Below, piece by piece: positions 26,620-36,579 of a DNA stretch of 64,000 bases. A model generated the notes under the pieces. That model saw only the letters and a list, made by a program, of their open reading frames with translations, searched no databases and was not told the origin of the DNA. Each line of letters starts with the position of its first letter. Position 1 is the stretch's first letter. The DNA is taken from assembly GCA_008501735.1 (NCBI GenBank), contig QQUF01000045.1:124001-188000 (forward strand). The letters run 5' to 3'. This stretch comes from Calditrichota bacterium. Lineage in GTDB: Bacteria > CLD3. The position numbers were made by a program, and so were the translations under genes.

Positions 26620-27432
26620 TCATTTTAAAATCACATTACGAATTTCAGTAGTAATTGCTAAAATTGATTTAATTTCTTTCTGTGAGAAATTATAATTCAC
26701 AGGTTTGTTAATCAATTTATCAATTTTAGGCAAAGCTTCGTAAATCACTCGAACTTCTTTTTTATTTTTAATATCTTTATCTAAAGTGTCCAAATGATAA
26801 GTCAAATAACGTGAAAAATCTCTATCAGCAATAATATCTTTTGCATTGTCTGAAAAGTTTTTGTCTAACGATTTTGCCACAATATGCAGCCCTTCAATCC
26901 AACCTGATGTCATTGCTAAAACTGCGTCATTTTTCATATCCTCTTCATAAAGTCGTTCTGAAATTGCATCTTTTAGTTCATAGATTTGATTTTCAACATT
27001 TTCCCACTTACCTTCACGAACAGCACTTGTCATTTCAGAATATTTGCTCAAGATTGTATTTTCAACTCCCAACCTATCGGCATAATCGTGAATATTTGTA
27101 GCATATTCTGTGAAAATATTTGTGTTTTTATTTACCACACTTGTCAAAGAACCAGCAACAGCAAGTCCAAGATTTAATGAAGTTTTATAATCAGAAGTTG
27201 AAGTATTTAAAATCGGTTTTGGCATTTCAACAGGAATTCCTAATGAACTAAGTTTAAAGAGAATTTCAATTTCAACTGATTCAAATATTTTTGCATTTTT
27301 AGTAGGGTTTAAACCTAATTCTTCAACTTTTGCTGCATCAGCTGAAATACTTTTTTTCTTGTCAGAATTACCAGCAACTAAAACTGTGCATAATCCTGCG
27401 ATTAATAAAATTGATGTATTTTTTAAAAACAT
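26620..27432 (-). CDS. Exported helical protein of unknown function
   Basis: I choose ATG 27432 (270 residues) because TTGGAGAAAAAA places a GGAG site at the right distance; the in-frame TTG at 27444 is part of that site. An N-terminal hydrophobic signal (LLIAGLCTVLVAG) is followed by a mostly helical mature protein with no Cys and few aromatic residues: long helices with regular heptad-like spacing (IFTEYATNIHDYADRLGVENTILSKYSEMTS). The fold suggests a periplasmic helical bundle. I recognise no family. It sits three bases after a second small exported gene and the two probably form an operon. Confidence 0.7.
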   Translation of the reverse strand: MFLKNTSILLIAGLCTVLVAGNSDKKKSISADAAKVEELGLNPTKNAKIFESVEIEILFKLSSLGIPVEMPKPILNTSTSDYKTSLNLGLAVAGSLTSVVNKNTNIFTEYATNIHDYADRLGVENTILSKYSEMTSAVREGKWENVENQIYELKDAISERLYEEDMKNDAVLAMTSGWIEGLHIVAKSLDKNFSDNAKDIIADRDFSRYLTYHLDTLDKDIKNKKEVRVIYEALPKIDKLINKPVNYNFSQKEIKSILAITTEIRNVILK

Positions 27433-27447
27433 TTTTTTCTCCAAGGT

Positions 27448-27885
27448 TTACTCTTCGCCTGTAATATTTACTCTTAAAAATCCACGTCCATTAAAATTAA
27501 TGAAAATTGTAGAACCATCTAAACAACCATCAATTGTTCCTAAGACAGGATATTCAGCATACTTCCCAACTTTTCCAGAAGAATAAATTTTCAAATTTAA
27601 TCTTTGTAAGCCAGGAGGGCTTTTATGTGTTACAACATATTGAGGTCCAATAGTATAATTTTCATAACCATTCCAATTTTTCCCACTTGGCTCACACCAA
27701 CCAGCAGAGTAAAAAAGCCTTTCATCTGTTGCATTTTCAACACAAACATAGTAAATGTTTCTATCTTTTTCTTCCTCCTCAACATCTGTTGAATCTCTGT
27801 CAGAAGCAATGTTTTGAAAACTCATCATTAACATTGCACTGAAAATTAAAAATAGAAAGCGATAAGTTTTTTTAAAGACAAACAT
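27448..27885 (-). CDS. Small exported protein of unknown function
   Basis: A 145-residue protein with a signal peptide (FLFLIFSAMLMMSF, about 26 residues) followed by an acidic linker (STDVEEEEKD) and a beta-rich domain with three Cys (YYVCVENAT, AGWCEPSGKNW, IDGCLDGSTIF). The domain may be a small secreted beta-sandwich with a disulfide. No family recognised. It lies between the ABC fusion gene upstream (22 bases) and the helical exported protein downstream, so all three may be one transcript. Confidence 0.65.
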   Translation of the reverse strand: MFVFKKTYRFLFLIFSAMLMMSFQNIASDRDSTDVEEEEKDRNIYYVCVENATDERLFYSAGWCEPSGKNWNGYENYTIGPQYVVTHKSPPGLQRLNLKIYSSGKVGKYAEYPVLGTIDGCLDGSTIFINFNGRGFLRVNITGEE

Positions 27886-27907
27886 ACTTAAAACCTTAAT
27901 TTAGTTT

Positions 27908-30900
27908 TCATTTTTGGAGTAATTTAAAGAAATTGATTTGTAAAAATTTAGTAAAAAAGATTTTATGGTTAAGTATTTTTTTTATTTTCAAAATAAGCAT
28001 TGTATAAAAAAGGCAGGATAAAATCATAAATATTAGAACTAAAAAATTAAAATAAATTGTTTCAATTTCGAAATAAGTCTTACCTATAAGAATTCCTTTG
28101 TGTTTAGAATAATAAGGTGCATTAAAAATAACATTTTTAACAACTTTTTCACCACTTTTAATCTCAAAAATTTTATATGGTATAAATTTCTTCTGCTCCT
28201 TTAAAAGGAAAAAATTATTTAAAAAACTTGCATAATTTCCTGTTCCACTCATCACAGTTTGTTCAATTACTTCATTTTTATAAAGTGAATTTGGGTACTC
28301 TACATCTATTTGTGCTTTATTCTTTTTTAGGCTTTTACGTTTTTCCCGAAGCTGTTCTATTGCACTTACGTCATTACCAACTTCTCTAATTTCTTGAGTT
28401 ACTTTTTTAATTTCTTCTTTGCTCTTTTGAATTGCAGCATCTCTTGAATTTAAAGTTGCTTGAGCAACAATTAACGATTCGTGAGCCCATCTTGAAGGAA
28501 TAAATTGACAAAATTCAGGAATCATTTGGTCAGCATTCAAAAATAGTTGTTTACTCATATCTTCAAATTTAATTAATGCACCACCAAGAATGATTTGTGG
28601 AATCAAAATTAATGGAATCCAATTAACTGCAGTTTCTGAGGACTTGACAAACGAAGAGAGTAAAAGCCCAAAAGCTATACCAACAAGTGATGACAAAAAC
28701 AAATAAACAAAGATTAGTAAAAAATTTCCGTGAATCTCTAATATTAGACTTCCAATTGCCATAAAAATAAAAACTTGTACAAAAGAAATCACTGATAAAA
28801 CTATAAACTTTGCTAAAACATAATCAGGAATTTTTAGCTTAATTTTACTTTCCATATTAAAAATCGCAATTTCGCTAACAATATCTCTAACACTGTTTGT
28901 TAGTCCAAGAAAAATTGAAAAAACAACACCAATAAAAAAGTAAAGTGAAATCAATTTGTTTTCATAAAATGAATACTCTTCAACGTCATCAGGTGTGAAA
29001 TACAAAATGAAAGCAAGTAAAGTTGCAATTAGAATTGGAGCAGAAACAGAAACTCCTAAATTGCTTTTATTTTGCAATTTGACAAGAAAATTCCTCTTTA
29101 TAAGCATTTGAAGTTGACTCAAATGTCCTTTTAAAGTTAATCTTGGAACACTTAAAGTGCCTTCTTTGGAAGAAATATTTTTCGGCTCGGATTTTTCACT
29201 TAAACCTGTTGTTTCAATAAATCTTTTTTGCCAAAACTCATTTGAAAATATTCTTTCACCATTTTCTTTTTTTGCTTCCAGAATTTCAAAAATTTGTTCA
29301 GGTTGAGTTGTTCCGCATTCAGGACAAACAGAAGGGTCAGAATCTTTAATTACATCTTTCATATAATCTAAGCACTCGAAAATTCCACCTGTAAAAACTA
29401 ATTTTCCACCTTTATCCATAAAAACAATCTTATCAAACATCTGAAAAATCTTTGAACCTGGTTGGTGAAGCGAAGCAATTACAATTTTACCCATATCAGA
29501 AAGATTTCGTAAAAATGAAACGATTTCTTCTGAATCTTTCGATGAAAGCCCGGAAGTTGGCTCATCTAAGAAAATTATGTGTGGATCAAAAATTAATTCT
29601 TTAGCAATGTTCACGCGTTTCCTTTCTCCACCACTTAAACCTTTTTGTTCAAGACTACCAATAATCTCATTTTTTTTATCATAAAGTTTAAGACGCTCCA
29701 GAACAATGTCTATCTTCTTTTCTAAAATCTCATCACCTACAAAAGGCTCTCTAAGTTTAGCAGTAAAATAAAGATTTTGATAAACAGTCAATTCTGACAT
29801 TAACATATCGTCTTGTGGAACATAGCCGAAAATCGAACGGTAAAATTCAATGTTTTTTGTAAGCGGTTCATCGTCGTAAAAGATGTAGCCTGAATTTTGA
29901 ATTTTCGAACCATAAATAAGCTCCAAAATTGTACTCTTCCCAGCTCCACTTGGACCCAAAATGCAAACCATCTCATTAGATTCAGCAGCAAAAGAGACGT
30001 TGTCAATTATTTTTAAATTCTTAATTGAGTAAAATAAATTGTCAACATACATTGTGTGAAAATCAATCTTTTGAAAACGTATTGAGTCTTTCAAAAAATC
30101 AATTATGATTTTATAATCACCTACTGTTAACTCGTCGTGTATCTCTAAAACAGTTTCAGAATTGATGAGTTGTTTGTTCACAAATGTTTTGTACTGAGCC
30201 GCTGTTGCAATTGGCTGAACGGTGTAACGAATGCTTCCGTCTTTTTTCTTGAACTTTACAATTTTTGCGTGTTGTGGTGCAATGTTATCAGAATTGATTT
30301 TTAATAGGCATTTTGAACTGCTTCCAATCAAAACATTTTCAATATCTAAAGTGTAAGACATTGACCTGTCTTTTAACAGGCTTTTGATGTAATTACCCTT
30401 TTGTGTCTCTAAAAATAATTGGAAATTTTCTTTTGTCAATGAAACCAAAGTGCAATCAGTAACACAAGTTACATTTGCGGTTCTTACAGAATCTTCAAGC
30501 AAAGCTAATTCGCCAAAGAAATCTCCTGCATACAAATTTCCATAGTGAACATATTGTCCGTCTTCATCTTTTGATGAAACTTTAACTTCACCAGAGACTA
30601 TGATGTAAAATTTATCAGCGACTTCATTTTGTAAGACAATTTTGGTATCACTTTTATAAAATTCTATTTCCATTGAAGAAATCACATCTTCATTTTCAAT
30701 ACTAAATCCAGGAATGTTCAGAACCTTAAAAAAATTGTAAGCTCCGAAAGGAATTCGATACAAAAAAAGATTGTCTTTAATGTGTTGACTTGATTTAAAT
30801 AGTTTTTGTAATTCAGATTTATGTATCTTAAAAAAGATTGCCATTTCAGACATTACAATTACTGTATAAGGATATTTTTCTTCAAATTCATTCCAACCAC

Positions 30901-31138
30901 AATGACCGTTTAACTCAATTAATTCACTTACAACTTTACCTTCACTTGAAAGTAATAAAGCACTGCCGTGATAAAGAAAAAATAAAAAATCAGATTCTTG
31001 TTCAGGTTCACAAACCATTTCGCCAAGAGGAATTTCTACAAATTCGCCTTTTTGCATTATTGAATTTAGGTGAAGAGGGGAAATTTTGGCAAAAGCATTA
31101 TGAGGTTTTAAATTTTTGTAGGAGTTTGAATTAAGCAT
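27908..31138 (-). CDS. Fusion protein: two cNMP-binding domains, FHA domain and ABCG-type ABC transporter
   Basis: I favour ATG 31138 (1076 residues); a TTG at 31159 would add seven. Numbering from the TTG: a degenerate CNB domain (about 25-135), a canonical CNB domain (150-260) with FGELALLEDSVRTANV holding the phosphate-binding Arg226, an FHA domain (270-360), an ABCG-like ATPase with Walker A GPSGAGKST (402-410), signature LSGGER (508-513) and Walker B IIFLDEP (528-534), a CPEC motif near 625, and an ABC2-type membrane region from about 680 with six helices plus a long charged helical loop near 890-930. The FHA Gly-Arg motif reads IGSS, so phosphothreonine binding is doubtful. Substrate unknown. 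Confidence 0.88.
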   Translation of the reverse strand: MLNSNSYKNLKPHNAFAKISPLHLNSIMQKGEFVEIPLGEMVCEPEQESDFLFFLYHGSALLLSSEGKVVSELIELNGHCGWNEFEEKYPYTVIVMSEMAIFFKIHKSELQKLFKSSQHIKDNLFLYRIPFGAYNFFKVLNIPGFSIENEDVISSMEIEFYKSDTKIVLQNEVADKFYIIVSGEVKVSSKDEDGQYVHYGNLYAGDFFGELALLEDSVRTANVTCVTDCTLVSLTKENFQLFLETQKGNYIKSLLKDRSMSYTLDIENVLIGSSSKCLLKINSDNIAPQHAKIVKFKKKDGSIRYTVQPIATAAQYKTFVNKQLINSETVLEIHDELTVGDYKIIIDFLKDSIRFQKIDFHTMYVDNLFYSIKNLKIIDNVSFAAESNEMVCILGPSGAGKSTILELIYGSKIQNSGYIFYDDEPLTKNIEFYRSIFGYVPQDDMLMSELTVYQNLYFTAKLREPFVGDEILEKKIDIVLERLKLYDKKNEIIGSLEQKGLSGGERKRVNIAKELIFDPHIIFLDEPTSGLSSKDSEEIVSFLRNLSDMGKIVIASLHQPGSKIFQMFDKIVFMDKGGKLVFTGGIFECLDYMKDVIKDSDPSVCPECGTTQPEQIFEILEAKKENGERIFSNEFWQKRFIETTGLSEKSEPKNISSKEGTLSVPRLTLKGHLSQLQMLIKRNFLVKLQNKSNLGVSVSAPILIATLLAFILYFTPDDVEEYSFYENKLISLYFFIGVVFSIFLGLTNSVRDIVSEIAIFNMESKIKLKIPDYVLAKFIVLSVISFVQVFIFMAIGSLILEIHGNFLLIFVYLFLSSLVGIAFGLLLSSFVKSSETAVNWIPLILIPQIILGGALIKFEDMSKQLFLNADQMIPEFCQFIPSRWAHESLIVAQATLNSRDAAIQKSKEEIKKVTQEIREVGNDVSAIEQLREKRKSLKKNKAQIDVEYPNSLYKNEVIEQTVMSGTGNYASFLNNFFLLKEQKKFIPYKIFEIKSGEKVVKNVIFNAPYYSKHKGILIGKTYFEIETIYFNFLVLIFMILSCLFYTMLILKIKKILNHKIFFTKFLQINFFKLLQK

Positions 31139-31307
31139 TGAGCAACTATTTTGATGCAATTTTTATGGAAAAGTGTTTCTAAAAAATCACACAAAATATA
31201 ATTGTGTTAATTGTTTTTTCAATTTTTTAAATTTTTTATTTTATTTTGAAGCACTTGAATCGGCTAAATACATTTTTAAATACCACAAAATTGTTAGATT
31301 TTTTTGA

Positions 31308-32579
31308 ATGAATAACGAAACTAATCGTATCAAAATTTTGATGATTGATGATGAACAATCGATTTATTTTCTAATTAAAGCATTACTCACCGAAATATCA
31401 GAAAAAGACTATGTAATTGATTGGTCTTCTTCTTTTGATGAAGGCTTTGAACTTATGACCAATAATTCTTACGACGTTTATTTGGTTGATTTCATTTTGA
31501 TTGATGGTAGAACAGGTTTGGAACTAATTAGAGAAGCAAATGAAAATGGTTGCACAAAACCAAGTATTCTACTAACTGGAATTGGTGATAGAGACATTGA
31601 CATTCAGGCAATGGAAGCAGGAGCAACAGATTATATTTCTAAAAATGATTTTGATTCAAAGTACCTTGAGCGTTCAATTCGTTACTCAATAATGCAAAAA
31701 GAGAACGAAAATAAAATGATAAGATACCAAGCTGAATTGGAAAGCCTTGTTAATGAACGTACCAAAAAACTCGAAGCAATAAATACACAGTTAAAAAAAG
31801 AGATTGAGCAAAGGAACATAATTGAAACAGATTTGAAATTGACGAACAGACAATTACAAAAAGACTTGGATTTAGCAAGTGAACTACAACAAGCGGTTTT
31901 GCCCGAAATCAGAAACTTACCTTTTCTAAACATAGCCGCAAAATACCTTCCTTGTAGTAGTGTTTCAGGTGATGTTTACGATATTAATTTTAATCGTGAA
32001 GGAGCAATTAATATTTTTGTCGGTGATGCAACAGGACACGGAGTTGCAGCTGCGTTTATGACAATGATGGTTCAAATCGGTTTAGACAGCATTCGACAAG
32101 ATACTTCTCCAAATGAAGTTCTTGATTCTTTAAACTCTTTGCTCGTTTCAAGGGAAACTGAAAAATTTATTACAGGAGTTTACATTAGAATTACTCCTAA
32201 AGGTTTAATGTCAGCAACAAATGCAGCTCATCCTCCTTTAGTAATTCTTCCTGCAAATGGAGAAGAAGTTGTAATTCTTCAAGAAGGTGGCTGTCCACTT
32301 GGTGCATTTCCCGAAAGCCCGATTCCTTATCCTGTCGAAACTTACCAACTCAAACACGGTGATAAAGTTATTCTTTATACCGACGGAGTTTCTGAAACCG
32401 AAATTACAGCAACTGAACTTTTTGGAATTGAAAATACAATTGAATTTTTATCTCAAAACCGCAAATTGCCGCTCGAAGAAATTATTGATAAACTCTTGAG
32501 TCAGTTGGAAACCTATAAAAATGGCAAAAATATTACAGATGATTTAACAATTCTATGTGTTGAATTTTTGGAAACCTAA
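31308..32579 (+). CDS. Response regulator with PP2C/SpoIIE (RsbU-like) phosphatase output
   Basis: A 423-residue cytoplasmic signalling protein. The receiver domain (8-128) has Asp14/Asp15, phospho-acceptor Asp61 in LVDFILIDG, Thr90 and Lys112. A coiled-coil linker (about 130-195) leads to a SpoIIE-type Ser/Thr phosphatase (230-423) with VSGDVYDI, VGDATGHGVAAAFMTMM, LYTDGVSETE and ITDDLTIL, which include the metal-binding Asp residues. Such proteins dephosphorylate anti-sigma-factor antagonists when their receiver is phosphorylated. It faces the CNB-FHA-ABC gene across 169 bases and is followed 9 bases later by yihY. Confidence 0.93.
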   Translation: MNNETNRIKILMIDDEQSIYFLIKALLTEISEKDYVIDWSSSFDEGFELMTNNSYDVYLVDFILIDGRTGLELIREANENGCTKPSILLTGIGDRDIDIQAMEAGATDYISKNDFDSKYLERSIRYSIMQKENENKMIRYQAELESLVNERTKKLEAINTQLKKEIEQRNIIETDLKLTNRQLQKDLDLASELQQAVLPEIRNLPFLNIAAKYLPCSSVSGDVYDINFNREGAINIFVGDATGHGVAAAFMTMMVQIGLDSIRQDTSPNEVLDSLNSLLVSRETEKFITGVYIRITPKGLMSATNAAHPPLVILPANGEEVVILQEGGCPLGAFPESPIPYPVETYQLKHGDKVILYTDGVSETEITATELFGIENTIEFLSQNRKLPLEEIIDKLLSQLETYKNGKNITDDLTILCVEFLET

Positions 32580-32588
32580 AACCAATAA

Positions 32589-33452
32589 ATGCTAAAAATT
32601 CTAAAATCATTCTTCGATATTCTAAAAGAAGCATTTTTTGAATGGGTTGATGACAATGCTTCACAATTAGCTGCTGGAATTTCTTACTACACAATTTTTT
32701 CATTAGCTCCACTTTTAGTAATTACAACTTCAATAGCAGGAATTTTCTTTGGTGAAGATGCAATTCAAGGAAAACTTGTTTCTGAAATTGAAGGTTTTGT
32801 CGGTCTTCAAACTGCCAAAATTATCGAAACAATGTTAATTGGAATCGGAGAAGATTACTCAAATATTTTTGTCGGAATTTTCGGTTTTGCACTCTTATTT
32901 TTTGGTGCCTCCAAAGCAGTAATTGAACTTGAAAATGCTTTTAACAAAATTTGGAGAGTTAAACCAAAGGAACATTCAAATATCTTTTTAGATTTGTTGA
33001 TGGAAAGGCTGAATTCATTTTTAACGATTTTTCTTTCAGGTTTTTTATTACTAAGCATTTTAATTATTAGTGCAACATTAAATTTTTTTTCCGGACTTCT
33101 CCAAGAATTACTTCCCCAAGTTAGGATTTTTTGGAAAGTATTAGAGTTTTTCGCTTCTCTCGGAATTTCAAGTTTAGTTTTTGCTACTTTGTTCAAATCA
33201 ATTCCAAACGAAAAAATTGCTTGGAGCGATGTTTGGCTTGGTTCAATTTGCACTTCACTTTTATTTTTACTAAGCAAATTCTTACTTAATCTTTACATTT
33301 CAAGTGGTTCTTTTGCAACAGTTTATGGAGCTGCAAGTTCACTAATCATTCTTTTAGTTTGGATTTACTACTCAATCCAAATCCTCTTTCTCGGTGCAGA
33401 AATTTCCTTTGTTTACTCTAAGAAATTTGGCTCGAAGAAAATGTCAGCTTAA
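32589..33452 (+). CDS. YihY/virulence factor BrkB family membrane protein
   Basis: A 287-residue inner-membrane protein with about six helices. Family hallmarks are DDNASQLAAGISYYTIFSLAPLL at the N-terminus, the FGASKAVIELENAFNKIWRVKP segment, and YGAASSLIILLVWIYYSIQILFLGAEI near the end. The family was once named ribonuclease BN by mistake; its transport or structural role is unresolved. Co-transcribed with the receiver-phosphatase gene (9-base gap). Its stop is a single base from the stop of the convergent SBBP gene. Confidence 0.92.
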   Translation: MLKILKSFFDILKEAFFEWVDDNASQLAAGISYYTIFSLAPLLVITTSIAGIFFGEDAIQGKLVSEIEGFVGLQTAKIIETMLIGIGEDYSNIFVGIFGFALLFFGASKAVIELENAFNKIWRVKPKEHSNIFLDLLMERLNSFLTIFLSGFLLLSILIISATLNFFSGLLQELLPQVRIFWKVLEFFASLGISSLVFATLFKSIPNEKIAWSDVWLGSICTSLLFLLSKFLLNLYISSGSFATVYGAASSLIILLVWIYYSIQILFLGAEISFVYSKKFGSKKMSA

Positions 33453-33453
33453 A

Positions 33454-35088
33454 TCACTTTGTGTAAGTAACAAAATAGTAGAATTTATTAGAGTTTTGCA
33501 AAACATTTGGGTCTGTATAACTAATAGTGCTTCCATTTTGAGTAATAGTTGAAATCAAATTAGAGTTTTCGTAATTAGGTAATGTGTTTTTATAAATTTT
33601 GTAATTTATTGCATTTGGAATTGAATTCCACGTTAATGAAATATCATTACCAACTAATGACACATTAACATCTTCAATCATAGAGAATCTTTCAAAAATA
33701 GTAACAAAGGCATCTTCAGCTCCATTAAAAGATTCATCATAAGAGTTTGAAGTAGTACTGTAAGAAGAATTATTTGTATTTCCAGTTAAAAACATTTTAC
33801 CATTTTTTAAACAAGTTTTTTGTCCAATTAAATCAAAATTTCCTTGTGTCAAGAGTGAACTTAATTTTACATTATTTAGTGTTGAATCAAGAATTATAAA
33901 AGCTATTCCATATGGAAAAAATTTTTTCTTTCCAATTAAAATCACATCATTATTTTCCAATATTTCCATTACATAAGATTTAACAGTTTGAGTAATTCCT
34001 GTTGGTGTAATGTACCCAATCTTTTTAGAATTTATCAAATTTGAACCATCATTTGTGAATTTTATTGCAAATCCTTGACTATTATTTGAAACAGGTGATA
34101 TTATAGGAAAATTATTTGACAGAGACGAGCCAGTAACATAGATATTCTCTGAAAAGTCTAAAGCAATTGAATGCCCAATATCATTATCACTTCCTCCAAA
34201 ATAAGTAGAAAATAATAGGTTCATGCAATTTGAAGATATTTTACTTATAAAAATATCTCTTCCACCATTTACACCATTGTAAGAGGAGTCATAAGCATTT
34301 AAAGTTGGAAAATTACTTGAATTAGAAAACCCTGTTAAATAATAGTTTGAATTATTATCTATAGCCAAATCATAAGCATAATCTTCACCATTTCCACCTA
34401 GAAATGAAGAATTTAAAATGTTAGTTCCATCATTAGAAATTCTAAGAAAGTAAGCATCTCTAAATCCTCCAAAAGAATTATAAATAGAATTTACAATTGG
34501 AAAATCATTTGACATAGTTTGACCAACAATAATATAATCACCATTTTGATTTTCCAATATCCTACTTGGTGTATCGGATAAAGAGCCACCTAAATAAGTG
34601 GAAAAGGTTAGATTATTTCCACTTATAGAAAATTTGGAAATAAAAATATCGTTTACTCCTCCATAAGTAGAATCTATAGGATTAAAGGTTGTAAAATTAG
34701 TAGAACGGGTAAATCCAGCAATAACAATATTAGAATTATTAACGATTATACCTGTTCCTGCATCCTCATCATTTCCTCCCCAATACGTAGAATATTCTAA
34801 GGTTGATAAATCATTTGAAAATTTACTTATAAATGAATCACTGTCATCTCCTGCATAAGAACTACTCATAGCTCCACTAGTTATTGGAAAAGTTGTTCCA
34901 CTTGTCGAACCAGTAACAAAAACTCCTCCATTATCACCTACAGCTAACGTACTTGCAATATCAACTTGGTTCGAACCTAAGAAAGTCGAATATTTTAATT
35001 CAAATGCAAAAATATTCCCAACAAAAATAAAATTTAAAAAAATTGCAAATAGTATAATATAGTTTTGCAAAAAGTAAAATCTTTTCAT
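33454..35088 (-). CDS. Secreted SBBP-repeat beta-propeller with fibronectin type III-like C-terminus
   Basis: A 544-residue exported protein with an N-terminal signal (FLNFIFVGNIFAF). Repeats of about 55-60 residues carry the SBBP pattern: YSTFLGG..D, then hAhDNxGNhYVTGxTxSxxFP, then DxFIxKhSxxG; about six to seven blades are visible. The last 85 residues look like an FN3 domain (VSLVGNDISLTWNSIPNAINYKIYK) and the protein stops at FVTYTK without a T9SS sorting domain, so its export route past the periplasm is unclear. Function unknown. The coding sequence is more AT-rich and Asn/Ser-rich than its neighbours, which may mark transfer or fast evolution. Confidence 0.82.
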   Translation of the reverse strand: MKRFYFLQNYIILFAIFLNFIFVGNIFAFELKYSTFLGSNQVDIASTLAVGDNGGVFVTGSTSGTTFPITSGAMSSSYAGDDSDSFISKFSNDLSTLEYSTYWGGNDEDAGTGIIVNNSNIVIAGFTRSTNFTTFNPIDSTYGGVNDIFISKFSISGNNLTFSTYLGGSLSDTPSRILENQNGDYIIVGQTMSNDFPIVNSIYNSFGGFRDAYFLRISNDGTNILNSSFLGGNGEDYAYDLAIDNNSNYYLTGFSNSSNFPTLNAYDSSYNGVNGGRDIFISKISSNCMNLLFSTYFGGSDNDIGHSIALDFSENIYVTGSSLSNNFPIISPVSNNSQGFAIKFTNDGSNLINSKKIGYITPTGITQTVKSYVMEILENNDVILIGKKKFFPYGIAFIILDSTLNNVKLSSLLTQGNFDLIGQKTCLKNGKMFLTGNTNNSSYSTTSNSYDESFNGAEDAFVTIFERFSMIEDVNVSLVGNDISLTWNSIPNAINYKIYKNTLPNYENSNLISTITQNGSTISYTDPNVLQNSNKFYYFVTYTK

Positions 35089-35202
35089 TTATAAACCTCA
35101 TTTGAATAAAACATAATTTTATATTCTTTCAATTTTTTCTTAGAAAAAAAAAAGATATTTCAATACTTTTAAAATGTCCATAGATAAATTAAGAGTAGAA
35201 CC

Positions 35203-36579
35203 TTGGAAATTCATTTCGACAAAGGCACATTGATTTTCAAAAATCTTTCTCAGGAAATTGCGACTTCGCTTGAAGGCGTAAAATGGGACGAAAGAACAAA
35301 TGTTTTCAGAAGTCCTGCAATTTTCTATCGCAAAATTGTGCTTGAACTTCGCAAACGAAAAATTCCTTACCAAGACCTTGCCCGAAAATTTAATCCGACA
35401 GAATTCCCACTCAAAAATGAAATCATTCCAAGAGACTTCCAACAAGAAGGAATTGAGGCTTGGTTAAAAAACGGCTCACAAGGAGTTGTTTCCCTTCCAA
35501 CAGGAGCTGGTAAAACGATTCTTGCAGTTCTTTTAATCGAAAAAGTAAAACGCCCGACTTTAGTTCACGTTCCGACAATTGACTTAATGCAACAATGGCA
35601 CTCAGTTTTACAGAACTTTTTCTATGAAGAAATCGGACTTCTCGGAGGCGGTTACAAAGAAATTACAAATTTGACAGTTGCAACTTACGACTCTGCTCTA
35701 CTTCACGTAACGAGCAAAGGCGACAAATTCGGATTTCTCATTTTTGACGAATGCCATCACTTACCAAGCACACAAAATCAGTACACAGCTTTAAGTTCAA
35801 TCGCTCCTTTTCGACTTGGTTTGACAGCAACTCCAGAACGAACAGACGGAAAAGAAGACTTACTTTACAAACTCGTCGGAAATCTCTGTTATACAACTCA
35901 CATTCACGAACTCGAAGGTTCAACTTTAGCTCCTTACAACGTCAAAACTTTAGAAATTAATCTTTTACCCGAAGAACAAGAACAGTACGATTTGCACCGC
36001 GAGAAATACATTAATTTCTTGCGTTCAGAGCAAATAAATATGTCTCAACTTAGTGGGTGGAGAAATTTTCTTTGGAAATCGAGTCGAACTCCCGAAGGAA
36101 GAGATGTTTTCAAGTCTTACTTAATTCAGAAAAAACTTAGCCAAGTCGCTTCTCAAAAAGTCCAAAAAATTTGGGAGCTTTTACAGAAACACAAAGGCGA
36201 CAGAATTATAATTTTTACGCAAGACAACGAAATGGCTTACAAAATCGGAAAAACATTTTTACTTCCCGTTCTGACTCATTTGACAAAACTCAAAGAACGT
36301 GAAAACTTTTTGACCAAATTCAGAAACGGCGAATATTCGGTTTTAGTAACTTCAAAAGTTCTAAACGAAGGAGTTGACGTTCCGGAAGCAAATGTTGGAA
36401 TTATCGTTTCAGGAAGTGGAAGCGTCAGAGAACACGTGCAAAGACTTGGCAGAATTTTACGTGGAAAACCCGGAAAACAGGCTTTCCTTTACGAACTCGT
36501 TTCGCAAGGAACAGGTGAACATTTTGTAAATCAAAGAAGAAGGCAACACAGTGCTTACGAAGGACCTCGTTTGTTATAA
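35203..36579 (+). CDS. XPB/Rad25-like DNA helicase
   Basis: A 458-residue superfamily 2 helicase. The start is TTG 35203: it begins directly with MEIHFDKGTL, the usual XPB N-terminus, while the nearest upstream ATG is out of frame. Motifs are Walker A PTGAGKT (99-105), Walker B DECHH (182-186), LTATPER (207-213), a thumb-like insert (about 260-310), and motif VI QRLGRILRGKP near the C-terminus. XPB unwinds DNA at repair bubbles in eukaryotes and archaea. Its last 29 bases overlap the DUF790 (Bax1) nuclease gene, the known XPB partner, so the two form a repair module. Confidence 0.92.
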   Translation: MEIHFDKGTLIFKNLSQEIATSLEGVKWDERTNVFRSPAIFYRKIVLELRKRKIPYQDLARKFNPTEFPLKNEIIPRDFQQEGIEAWLKNGSQGVVSLPTGAGKTILAVLLIEKVKRPTLVHVPTIDLMQQWHSVLQNFFYEEIGLLGGGYKEITNLTVATYDSALLHVTSKGDKFGFLIFDECHHLPSTQNQYTALSSIAPFRLGLTATPERTDGKEDLLYKLVGNLCYTTHIHELEGSTLAPYNVKTLEINLLPEEQEQYDLHREKYINFLRSEQINMSQLSGWRNFLWKSSRTPEGRDVFKSYLIQKKLSQVASQKVQKIWELLQKHKGDRIIIFTQDNEMAYKIGKTFLLPVLTHLTKLKERENFLTKFRNGEYSVLVTSKVLNEGVDVPEANVGIIVSGSGSVREHVQRLGRILRGKPGKQAFLYELVSQGTGEHFVNQRRRQHSAYEGPRLL

